This document shows positions 34,500-44,868 of a DNA stretch of 64,000 nt, piece after piece. The notes beneath the pieces were generated by a model. The model was not told where the DNA came from. It did not search any database and worked only from the letters and a program-made list of their open reading frames with translations. The stretch covers positions 330,208,129 through 330,272,128 of the forward strand of contig NC_085138.1 of NCBI RefSeq assembly GCF_035046485.1, read 5' to 3'. Position numbers and translations under genes: made by a program. The stretch comes from Aedes albopictus (lineage: Eukaryota > Arthropoda > Insecta > Diptera > Culicidae). Positions within the stretch are counted from its first letter, which is position 1. Each line of letters starts with the position of its first letter.

Positions 34500-35180
34500 T
34501 GCGAGTAATACTTTAATCTTCAATTGCCACACATAGGACACTTTTCCAATTACACCTCCAGTAACACATTCCCTTGTATCACCTTCCACGCTCTAACTCG
34601 ATATCCAGTGTACATAAAACCTGGAGAAGCAAAGAAAAAAAGCACCGGAGAAAAGTCAACCTTCCCCGTGGTCATTGCTATAAATAAGCGCATAAGAACA
34701 CTACTCCGTTACGGAAGGCTTTCGCCGGATTCCTTCCCCGGCTTGCACAATCACCCACACCGCTCACTCGTTGGTTGCGTTGTTAAACTTGCGATAAAAA
34801 TTTGAACCGAAAGTATCGCCCCAAAAACCAGCAGCAGCGGACCTGAAAAGAAAAAAAAAGATCACCAAAACCCAAAAACGGACAACGAAACGGACACAAA
34901 CCGGCAGGAAAAAAAAACTTAAATCTACACCCCGCTTAGCATTGATTATACATTTAATTTATTTGTTGTTTTTATACGCCCGAGCGTCCCGTTTCGTTCC
35001 GTTCCGTTCCATCATCGGATTTTAATCCATAATATTCGCAACGACCACGGCACGGACAGACGGACGGAGCCTGAGCTTGAGCCCGAGCGAGATGCGAGTT
35101 CAATGACTTCGAACTGTGATTCTTATTTTAGCTGGTGCTTTTAAGCTTCCGACTGGATGGGTATTGGAATTGTGGTCAGA
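34500..35180. promoter_or_regulatory. Unique island with A/T motif cluster
   Basis: Contains gcattgattatacatttaat followed by ttatttgttg (34938-34968), gattttaatccataatattcg (35018-35038) and G/C-rich flanks with CGGACGGACGG and CCGTTCCGTTCC runs. The + frame 34524-34805 has no domain. Candidate enhancer by composition. Confidence 0.35.
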
Positions 35181-35340
35181 TGTTGTGTTTTAGGATAAGA
35201 ACACTGACAGTAAATGTCAGATTATAATTTTGAGATTCTATTAGGATAAAGAAAAACGATTTTCAATGATTTTCTTATGATTCCAATGAATCTGCTTAAA
35301 AGAGTAACAAACAATGTTCTTTCGAACAAAGTAATTTTTT

Positions 35341-35450
35341 TGTCTGTATTAACGAGATTTTTAACCCTAGGCTAGTTCATCTCGGGACCCAAGTTTTACT
35401 TCCTTTTCGAAGGAAGAACCCACATTTTGTGGGTATGTCGGGAACAAAAT
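35341..35450 (-). mobile_element. SINE-like fragment with shared 3' tail
   Basis: On minus it ends ...cgagatgaactagcctaggg followed by ttaaaaatctcgttaatacaga, the same tail seen at 17822, 25780-25848, 54363 and 54690. It is followed upstream by the same body (GGAAGTAAA, CCCGACATACCC). The tRNA-like head is missing, so it is 5'-truncated. Confidence 0.6.
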
Positions 35451-35760
35451 AATTAAATTTATCTATATATTTCTTCAAAACTTTTGATATACACAAGCAA
35501 CTATTATATTGGCCCATGTTTGAGGAGATTGTAAGATCCATCATAAAGCCTAAGTTGCACTACTCTAGTTTTATTGTAGTTCTAAAATCCTTCTCAGAAC
35601 TATTCGAAATAAAAAAAAAATATTTCGTTAGCAGACTTTTAATATAAATCAAGAAAAAAAACAAAATAAAATAGAAAACTTCGAACTTCGCATCCAAACA
35701 AAACCCCATACAGTTTTCACCCTATTACCCTACTTGAATCAGCACCCTAGAACCCCATTC
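35451..35760. other. A/T-rich unique stretch
   Basis: Nothing recognised. Confidence 0.3.
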
Positions 35761-36450
35761 CAAACCTATTTCCCCAGGTAGCAAGCGATAGGAAAGAATG
35801 GCAAAACATTCTTTTGCACGCCAAGCGGGAAACGTGCGCGGGAAGGAATTAAATCTATATTAAAATTAATAATCAATTTTTTATACCAGACCAGCTGGAT
35901 ACCAACACCGTCGCGTCGTTGTCAGGGCTTTCGGAATACTTGGGTGGCAGTCAGGCAGCCAGGCAGCCAACCAGCGATCGGAATCATCTTATTAATAATG
36001 CTGCTTCACTGTTCCACCCTTGGTTCCACCACGAACCAATGTCATTAGTTTTGCTCTTTGAGTTATAATTTCATTATTGGTCCCCACCGGTTCGATTTAG
36101 CGAAAGGAGGAACTTTGCCCACCGCGCGGGAGAAATGAATTATGGACCCGCGTGGTGGGCTTCACCGGATTGTGTTCCGATTTGGCACATCAATATTTAT
36201 ACAAATGTAAGCGTTCGATTGGGTTTTGGACTGATTTTGGGCCGATATGGTGAATTCAATAAGAGTAATTTATTGGATATTGGCCGGACCTCCCATAAAC
36301 TTGTGGCTTTAATTTGGACTAATAGTGGGCAATGGTTTTACACGGATTTTTCTTCTTTCCGGTGTAGCTGCCCCAATTGGGACCAGCTATGCTTCTCAGT
36401 GTTCTTATGCCTCATGTTACTTTTTGTGGGAATGAAATGAAAAACTGTCG
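35761..36450. promoter_or_regulatory. Unique island with AATTAATAATCAATT core
   Basis: taaaattaataatcaatttt (35859-35878) sits between G/C-rich flanks (gaaacgtgcgcgggaaggaa; gtcgcgtcgttgtcagggct). attaataatgctgcttcact lies at 35991-36010 and gttataatttcattattggt at 36062-36081. The arrangement resembles a conserved enhancer. The frame 36135-36440 has no domain. Confidence 0.4.
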
Positions 36451-36551
36451 TATCATGCCTCGAGCATGTGTGCTTGTCAATAAAGCAACCGTCGGAAATG
36501 TTCTTACAATTGACGTAAACTTGTCTGGAATCTCGAAAGAAAATATGTCTC

Positions 36552-36808
36552 CTTCTTCTTCTTCTTTCTGGCTCTACGTCCGCACTAGGACTTGGCTTGC
36601 CTCGCTTCAACTTAGTGTTCTTTGCGCACTTCCACAGGCTTTACTTGAAGGGCTTTCTTTGCCTGCCATTGCATGAATTTGTATATTGTGAGGCAAGCAC
36701 AATGATACTCTATGCCCAGGGAGTTGAGAAAATTTTCCCGACCGGAACGGGAATCGAACCCGCCGTCTCTGGATTGGCGATTCATAGCCTTAACCACTAG
36801 GCTAACTG
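36552..36808 (-). mobile_element. tRNA-derived SINE (Feilai-like) with perfect 17-bp target duplication
   Basis: The minus-strand head (36808 to about 36738) has A-box TAGCCTAGTGGTTAAGGC and B-box GGTTCGATTCC, a ~130-bp body, and a tail ending tagagccagaaagaagaaga. GAAAGAAAATATGTCTC is duplicated exactly at 36535-36551 and 36809-36825. The sequence matches what I know of Aedes tRNA-related SINEs; the name Feilai is from memory and should be treated as provisional. Confidence 0.88.
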
Positions 36809-36825
36809 GAAAGAAAATATGTCTC

Positions 36826-37590
36826 TAGTTCAATTTGTTTGCTGCATTAAGAACAATCACTGTTTTAATGTTAATCTAGTGCAGTGTTTGCTACTTTTAG
36901 TATGATTTAAAATGACGAACTTGTGTGTCATACCTCGAGCATGTGCGCTTGTCAATAATGTTCACATCACTGCAAGTAAACGCGGAGTTATTTTTTCCCC
37001 TTCTTGTACAAATAATGACAACATTCCGAAAATGTTTATCTGTGAAAAGCAAAAGCTATTTTTTTTGCGTACTTTGCAACTTGAAATAGCCCATTTTAAT
37101 CTCAAAATATTAACTTTTTGATGGTGATTCTGCATAACTGTTGCAATGTTTTCGAAGTTACATCTCGGATGTAATTCGAAGTTACATCTCGGATATCATA
37201 AAGGTAAAACAATCGCTAAGCGCATGGTGTACGTTTCGTTTCAACTTCTGTTCATAGTTAGGACAAACCTACGTCGTATTGAGTGGGTTGTTGCAACAAA
37301 GGCAGATAGCGACATTATATTGTCATTTATTGTTGTGTGATGGTTGGAATTTGATTCAGAGCCTAAAAGGCATAGTCGATTAAGACTTCCATGATGTTCA
37401 CTGGGCTAGTGTGAACCAATATGATTACCAATCAGAAAAGTACGCAGTAACAGTATACATGTTTATGATGCCTTTTATAGGCTTGTACCAATTTGCTGGT
37501 ATGTCAAAACGTACTGGGAAAAACTTGCAAATTAGAAGACAGAGAATGTTGATTAATTGGCAAATTAAGAGATATGAAAATGTGAAAAAA
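36826..37590. other. Unique stretch with small local duplications
   Basis: CGAGCATGTGNGCTTGTCAATAA occurs at 36460-36482 and again at 36936-36958. GAAGTTACATCTCGGATGTA is followed by a second GAAGTTACATCTCGGAT copy (37155-37195). Frames at 36912, 37146 and 37411 have no domains. Confidence 0.35.
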
Positions 37591-37594
37591 TCGC

Positions 37595-37665
37595 GTTCTG
37601 GTGGGATTTGAACCCACGACTTCCTATTCGCTAGACCAGCGCTTTGACCAACTAAGCCACAGAAC
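37595..37665 (-). ncRNA. tRNA-like sequence (degenerate, probably a SINE head)
   Basis: Minus strand: GTTCTGTGGCTTAGTTGGTC (A-box) to GTGGGTTCAAATCCCACCAG (B-box, T arm) and a closing GAAC. The acceptor ends pair (GTTCTG with CAGAAC) and the T stem is perfect, but the anticodon stem is broken (CTGGT against ATAGG). It is therefore unlikely to be a working tRNA gene. A plus-strand relative lies at 38158-38227. Confidence 0.6.
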
Positions 37666-37689
37666 AGCCAACAATTCTGCGAGAGTAAG

Positions 37690-38157
37690 TCTCGGTACTA
37701 TATAATAAAACAATTCGCTCTCGCTTGTATAATTAGAAGGCACAACCACGAGCGTGTTGAGAGGTTGGCATCTAAGCCGAAAGATAGATGGAATTGTGAA
37801 AATTGTAGTGTTCGTGGTGTGGGCTCGGAGACAGTTTGGCTTTCTTTTCCGGCTTTCTATTCTTCTATTCAGGAAAAATATTTGAGGTTTGTGGTCGTAT
37901 TTATGAGTTGTTGTGGACAATCTGATCAGCAATGCGGGAAAACCGTTGTAAAGTGGGGGTAGAATGTGCCCTTTACTTTCATTAATTTACAGTTTAAAGT
38001 GCAAATAATCCAATCAAAAGAATAAAAAGGATTTACTTGAAATGAATGTAACCAGCACTCGACAATTGGCATCTAAGAGCCGAAGGAGAGATAAATTCGT
38101 GAAAAACGAACCCGGTTACGGTGGTACTTCGAACTCAGTTCGACTTTCTATTAACTT
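37690..38157. repeat. Paired repeats linked to the tRNA-like sequences
   Basis: TTGGCATCTAAGCCGAAAGA (37763) and TTGGCATCTAAGAGCCGAAG (38067) begin two partly similar blocks on + that continue through a GTGAAAA motif. Both lie near the tRNA-like sequences at 37595 and 38158. The 5' leader of a dispersed element is likely. No gene. Confidence 0.4.
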
Positions 38158-38227
38158 GTTCTGTGGCTTGGTTGGTTAAAGCACCGGACTGGCGATACGG
38201 AGTCGTGGGTTCGAATCACACCAAAAC
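38158..38227 (+). ncRNA. tRNA-like sequence (degenerate)
   Basis: GTTCTGTGGCTTGGTTGGTT (A-box) to GTGGGTTCGAATCACACCAA (B-box GGTTCGAATC). The T stem has one mismatch and the acceptor pairing (GTTCTG with CAAAAC) is imperfect. Homologous to the minus copy at 37595-37665. Likely the head of a SINE or a pseudo-tRNA. Confidence 0.6.
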
Positions 38228-38269
38228 AATGAAAATCCTGGAATTCGCCTTAACTACCAAAGCTTCTTT

Positions 38270-39300
38270 ATGGGTTTTAAGGAGTTTTTCACTCATTTTC
38301 TGCAGGAATTCTTTCCTAGATTTCTTCCGAAGTTTCTCCTGTGATTTCTTCCAAAAAATCTAAAGGCTTTCTTCTGGAGTTTCTCCTTGAATTTCTTCAG
38401 AAGTTCCCGCTGGTATGCTTCTCAAAGGTTCTCGCCGGATTTGTTTTGAAGTTTCACCTGAGATTTCCCTCGGAGTTTCTTCCGGGACTTCTCACGGAAT
38501 AGTCGTTCCTGTTTTGATCCTGGGATGTCTCTTAGAGTTTTTCAGAATTTATCCTGGACTTTCTCCTAAGATGTTTTGGAGAGCCTTCTGTGATTTCTGC
38601 AGGGCTGCTACTGGTATTTATCATGGAGTTCTTCCCGCTATTTTTTTTTTTTTGATATTTTTTAAAGCTTTTCCTTGTAAATGATTACCTAATTTCTTGC
38701 AGTAATCCACCTGAGATTTTTTTTTTTACAAATTCCCTCAGCATTAGGAACTGAGAACTGTAAGACTGTAACTGTAACTGTAGAAAGCCAGAAAAGAAAA
38801 AAAACCTTTGATAATTTTAAGAAAATCTGCGGAAAACTGGGAATGAATTTAAAAAAGAAATTCCGGAAAGAATTGAAAGCAGAATCATGGATTGAATTTC
38901 AAAATCTCAACATTACTACACCGTCAGCATAGAAAACAAACATCCAAGTTCATTTTCAAAATTGTGTATGGAATTTAACAGTCATATAGTCTGTGGAATT
39001 ACTGATTGAACTCCTTAATGGTTTTTTCCTGATTTTTTGGTGTATTTGGATGTCATTGTACGTGAAATGTCAAAGCAATTTCTTGCAATTAACCCAAAAG
39101 AAATATGGGAAAATCAGAAAAGTTCTTGAAAGAATTCATTGATTTTGTGGAATCTCTTGGATTATAAATCTTGTACATTTTTCCTAAATTTTTTTTATTG
39201 GTTTTTGAGATATTTCTGTATAGTTTTTTGAGAGAAATAGACATTTTATAACATGTGGACTAATTTTTTAATTATAAACATTCAAAATTCCCCTGGAAAA
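38270..39300. repeat. Degenerate array and linked sequence, paralogous to ~59240-60440
   Basis: 38270-38700 is a pyrimidine-orientation array. 38700-39260 is non-array sequence (for example catccaagttcattttcaaa at 38942) that aligns with 60088-60440 in the same order. Shared landmarks such as gatgtctcttagagtttttc (38525) and gatgtctctcagagttttta (59455) show an ancient duplication. Frames are artefacts. Confidence 0.6.
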
Positions 39301-41470
39301 AACCTAGAAAACTCAGCGAATTTCATGTTGTTTTATGAGTAGACACCCTGTAGAAGGAAGGGAGTATTTACAGTTCTTCCGCTGCCTCTCATAAAACTGT
39401 TGCTTCTGATGAAAACTTAGTTGAATTGGTGTCCAGGCATTTGGCTAGAAGCCGTTTGGCCGAATTTCATTTGGCCCATCACCTTCTACCTCCATCACGA
39501 CCACAGCCGACCGTCTAACAAACACATGTACGACAAATGCACTGAAAGGATAGGAACTCCCACCACACTCTTTCTTTCTTTGCAAATTATCTGAACAGCT
39601 CAAAGCACTTTACTAAATGACCGTCGCCTTGTTTGGCCCGATGAGGGTCAATTGGTTTAGTATTAGTGCACGGGCACTAAAAACACAAATATAGCAAGTT
39701 GCATGAATATGAATGTGAGCCGTAGAACAAAATATCAAGCAGACAGAGCTTCGTGTGTCAAGACAAATAGACAATCACTGCTGTTTGATGTTGTTGAAAG
39801 GTATTGTCTTGAACAAGGGTTAGCTTGAGGTACATTGTCGTAGTTCGATTCTGTTTTGATGGATAGCGTTTTTAATTCGAAGTGAGAGTCAGAGTAGGTG
39901 TCGCTAGGCATTAACCATCCTGAAACTGCATAACACTAAATGATCCCAGATACTTCAGTTCTACTTCTTCTACTTGAGAAGGATCTACTTCTCAACCTCC
40001 TTACTAAGAGAAGCTTAATTTTTCACATACGACAGATGTAAACGCTTGTTCAAAGTCATCTGAAAAGATCAGATAATAAATCGCCTGACGTGAAAAATTA
40101 GCTCAAAATATTGCTTGGATTTGCTCCAGTCTGTAATCAAAATAAGTAAAAAAAGACAAAACGCTCTGATAGTTCTCAGAAGAGTAACTCCCAAGAATGG
40201 AGTTTGGTTTATTCAAACAAAAGCGATGTAAATAATTTGAATATTTAGATAAGGTGAAGCTAACGTTATACGTCCAGATGGAATGACAAGTTTTTCGTAA
40301 GCCGGAGGAAATTTCCAGAACCCTACACTGTGCTGTAAGTGCGAAGGCTGGGGAAATGGAATTAAACATTTCCACATGGATTCTAAATGTATAAATTGTG
40401 GCATTTCTTCTTACACACTTGAGTTGAAATGCCAAATATCCGAGATTTGAACAGCCCAGTAGTCAGCAAAATGTTTTCATGAGAGCTGAGCTACTAAATG
40501 CCGTGTCAAATCAATATAACATTCCTTGTTAGCTAGCCTACCATTTTGTTAGCTAACTCCAGTTGAAATTCAGAAACCGAGATGCGCAAAGCCGAGCACG
40601 GGAAATAACACTGAATGTATACGCCAAGGATGATTATTCTGTAAGGAAAAATACCAGAAAGTTTTATATGTTTACCTTCAACTTACCTGCATTACCGCAG
40701 TGATAATTTGGATATCAAATTAGGATGATAGTTAGTAACTATGTGTTGCTGGCAACACTGCCCGAGATGATCGTTTGTGGTTGATTATTGTGTCAAAGCG
40801 AAATGATCCTAGTGAGACGTATTGAATTGAAGATCATTGATGTGTTGCAAAGTAATGCATGTAAGCGTAATTTGGAAGTTTGCGGCAAATAATCAAATTA
40901 GTTCCTAAAAATAAGTTATCTACTTACAGCTTACAGTGCAGTTAAATTGCCTTGAAGATAACTAAACTAGTATCTTAAAATTATGTGACAGTAAGTTGAA
41001 GAAGTTTATTAAATTTGCTATTCTAACCTTAAACCTATTACCTACCACAGATAGGAACATGAAATGTTACGAGATTATCTAGATCTACTCTAAATGGATT
41101 TGTAAAGCGAATTAAGTAAGTAATATTTGTCTAAATATTATAAAGTAACGATTGATTTAAAAAGCTAATGCAATTTCAGTTTAAAGCTGCTTTCGCACCC
41201 TTGGCATGGAGTTTGCGATCTGCTACAAAGCATTCGGCTTCGAATCCCATTAAATCCATGCATTTTCGCCGTAACACTATGCATATAGCATATGAATGAG
41301 ATGCAAATGAAGATTATTCAAAGAAATTAAATGAGAAAATATGTATTCAGAAAACAAATTTTAGGCATACTTTGAGCACTAACAAAATAATCAACATAAA
41401 TAATTTTCATCATTCATCTGTTATTTACCGATGTATATAGCGAATAAAAACATGATTTCAAAGACATACA
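39301..41470. other. Unique, mostly A/T-rich stretch without recognised gene
   Basis: Contains a short TTTGGCCGAATTTCATTTGG motif block (39461-39480) related to the GGCCAAATGGC repeats. The minus frames 40103-40435 and 40213-40404 have no domains. Otherwise nothing is recognised. Confidence 0.3.
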
Positions 41471-42480
41471 TTGAAAAATTGTGCAAAAATGTTGACCTCG
41501 TTACAGCGACAATTGCTTCATAGCGACCGATCGATAATAACGCCCATTGATAATGATCCATCCGAGCTAGGCAGGAGGAGCGCATCATCCATCATCACAG
41601 ACAAGCTTCATCATGGCCCCGCCGCCCGGTGGTGGTTGTGGCACAGGAAATTGATAATTAATTTATAATCGCCTGATGTAAGAATACTTTGCTCAATTGC
41701 GGAGTATGAAATGTGTTATACACAATGAGTGTGCCTGAGTAACGGACATCGGCGGGGATGGAATTTTGAATATGCAACATTGCAAAAAGTTTGCCGTTGC
41801 GCTACTTTCGTTCGTAATTCTATCGGTTACAGACTCATCGAAGTGGGTTAGAGCGTGTGAATGGCATTCGATTTGCGTACACATTCGATCCATCCCTTCC
41901 ATTCCAAAAACAAAATCAGCAATCACGATTAAACATCATGAAGTAGCAAAAAGCTCATGTGACCGTATCATCAGCAGTTGAAAGCTTTCCGAATCTCAGA
42001 ACAATTCATTCTGATACACTATCCACCACAACAACTATCCAGCACCGGGCGACCTACCCAACGACGACCACTGGACCAGCAGTACTGCATTTGCCAACGA
42101 AAGCCATTTTAAAAGACATTAAAACTATAAGCTATAGCTAATAATTACCCTTGAAAACATTTATCTAATTTAGTCTCTTTCCGCCGGCGCGCCGCCGGTT
42201 CGTCCCTACACCGACCAACCACCAAACCGCGCCCCTTTTCTCCGGACTTTCCAACCGGCTAAAAGCAAACTAGCAAACAGAAATCTCGTGGTGGAAAAGG
42301 AAACATTCACCATCCATATAGAGCCCCGACAACGACCGGACCGAACCGACCGACATTTCAGCCGAGAGTGCCCGTTTTGGACAACGGGACCAGATCTATG
42401 GCGATGGTGGTGATTGTGGGTTCCTAAACGTTTTGGGGTCTTACCCATCGTAGTGGTCACTGACTGGTGGTGAATTGTTG
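41471..42480. promoter_or_regulatory. Unique island with ATTGATAAT motif cluster
   Basis: The 41500-41670 block contains gatcgataataacgcccatt followed by gataatgatcc, then ggaaattgataattaattta followed by taatcgcctgatg, on a G/C-richer background. 42140-42160 holds ctaataattaccc. Clusters of (A)TTGATAAT/TAATTA suggest homeodomain or TALE-type sites. Small frames (41471, 41766, 41959 +, 42206 -) have no domains. Candidate enhancer. Confidence 0.4.
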
Positions 42481-42566
42481 GTAATTAGTCGTGGTGGCAG
42501 AAAAGGAGAAATCTTGCGAACCACTTTCCTCAGGGATTTATTATGTTTGCGGAATGCATGCATTTG

Positions 42567-42900
42567 AGCTAGAAGAGCTGTACCAGCCAGTGCGAGATCA
42601 TAGGTTCTATGAAATAATGTTGTGTACTTGGATGATAGGGTTCATGTAGCCAAAACGGTGAACACAGGGGTGTTCAGCAAGACCATGCTGAATGTGACAA
42701 ACCTACCACACGATGCCACATGCAAAATGGTCATTGGCAGAGGAAGTTCTCAGTTACCCGTGAAAATACTCAAAAAGCACTATGCTGAGATGCAGGCTTT
42801 GTCCAAGTGGAACGCACTGCCAAGAATCATGAACACAACAGGTGCTCTGTTTTACTTTCTCCCTGATTTCTTAGATTTCCTGTTAACGCTAGAGTCATAA
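42567..42900 (+). pseudogene. Unidentified coding-like remnant
   Basis: The frame from 42613 to 42900 reads with ordinary, non-repetitive amino-acid composition (for example VYLDDRVHVAKT, TNLPHDATCKMVIGRGSS, KWNALPRIM). The preceding 50 bp are coding-like in another frame (ELEELYQPVRDHRFYE, from about 42570), consistent with one frameshift. There is no splice signal or intact start. I do not recognise the protein; it may be a decayed host gene copy, a retroelement piece or other inserted sequence. Confidence 0.35.
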
Positions 42901-43400
42901 AATCAGGTGACATGCTAATCGAAATAGCGGTTCGTTCGATCTTCAGATAAATTGAATCGCTACTTTTGGATTGCTGTCAAATAAATTAGGTGCCGCATAG
43001 CTTACAAATTCGGTTCTAACTAGCAGCCGCTCCCATCAAATAAATTCACGCGACTCCTTCTATAGAGACGAAACTATGAAACTCTGCCATGAATATTCCA
43101 TTGAATTTCTTCATAAATTGTGACTAAAATGTGTACTACACCGTTTGCTACTCCCACGGAATCGCACTGTCGTAGCGCATCGCTAGTCGAACTACCAGCA
43201 AGGTATTCATAGTGTATTAGCAAACGGTTTCTGTGCCAATTCGGTTAATCCACCTTGCATCAGTTTTCTGAATATGTATAGCTGAAAGAATTAGAGTAGA
43301 TATTTGAATCAGGTAGCTGGGCACCCAACTTCAAGGTAATATACATTAGGTTAACGTGTAATTATTGTGATTCTTGTAGAGCATCCCGAGCAAAAGCGAA
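42901..43400. other. Unique stretch with a small inverted pair
   Basis: CCGTTTGCTA (43141-43150) faces TAGCAAACGG (43218-43227), a possible ~87-bp foldback remnant. Nothing else is recognised. Confidence 0.3.
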
Positions 43401-44868
43401 TAACTAGGTGATATTTGTTTGATAATAAACAGTGTTCATTTAGTTTATTTAGTATTACATCAAATTCAAGATAAAACTGAATCAACAATATATCTCCATA
43501 ATACACGGTTCGTGGCTGCCGTTCCACCTGATTCGCCCATCGTGCTCTCTGCGCTCCACGCCTTCTTGCGCCAACCGGATCTGTCACGAACACCAACTTT
43601 GCAGGGTTGTTGTCCGGCATTCTTGCAACATGCCCTGCCCATCGTATCCTTCCGGCTTTGGCCACCTTCTGGATGCTGGGTTCGCCGTGAAGTGCAGCGA
43701 GCTCGTGGTTCAGCCTTCTCCGCCACATACTGTTCTCCTGCACATTGCCGCTTCTTCTGGAGCCCGTAGTAGGCCCGACTTCCGCTGATGATGCGCCTTC
43801 GAATTTCCCGGCTAGCATTATTGTCAGCCATCAGTAAGGATCCAAGTAGACAAATTCCTCCACCATCTCGAAGGTATCCCCGTCTATCGTAACATTACTA
43901 CCCAGACGGATCCGGTCGTGTTCGGTTCCGCCTACCAGCATGTACTTTGTTTTTGAGGCATTCACCACCATCCGACCTTTGCTGCTTCGCGTTTCAAGTG
44001 GGTGTACAGCTCTGTCACCATTCCGAATGTTCTGGCGATAATGTCCACGTCGTCCTCAAAGCACACAAATTGACCAGATTTCTTGAAAATCGTTCCCCCG
44101 GCTCACGGTGTACAACATTTAGAAGGTAATACCTTCCGGAAATCTGACAGTTTTTTGATGACGTAATTCAACGCGTTCAAAGGCGATCTAGTACTCCCCA
44201 TCAATTTGATCATGTGAAGAACGATTAGAATGACGTCACATGTTTGCATTCAAAATCTATGTTTACATAGGTTACTAGCTTGCCTTGTGATATTTATGCC
44301 GTGCCCCGGCTGTTGAGCCCGGCTCGTCGCATCACATCTTTCAGAGCGATGTTGAAAAGTAGGCATGAGTTGTCGTATGCCGCTTTGAAGTCGATGCGTT
44401 GCGACCTGGTATTCACAGCATTTCTGGAGGATTTGCCGTACGATGAAGATATGGTCCGTTGTCGACCGGCCGTCGGTGAAGCCGGCCACATCCCACGAAT
44501 TCATTTGTTTTAGGTGACAGACGATTTGAGATGATCTGGGATAGCACTTTGTAGGCAGCATTTAAAATAGTGATCGCTCTGAAGTTCTCACATTCCAAAT
44601 AGTCGCCTTTCTTGTGAATGGGGCAGATTGCCTCTTCCTTCCACTCCTTCGGTAGCTGCTCGGTTTTCACGATCCTGACTATCAGCCGTTGAAGACAGGT
44701 GACCAATTTTTTTGGGCCCATATTGATTAGTTCATCTGTGATACCATCCTTACCAGCTGCTTTGTTAGTTTTTAGCTGATGAATGGCACCCTTAGCTTCC
44801 CTCTACGTGGGAGTTGGTTCATTTCCGTCCTCCGCTGCACTGACGTAGTTGTTTCCTCCGTTGCCGTG

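Noticed and set aside
37595..37665. Functional tRNA gene (also 38158-38227, 62128-62212, 36738-36808, 59576-59645)
   Set aside because: Broken anticodon or acceptor stems, linkage to SINE bodies or repeats, and no clean T-run terminator.
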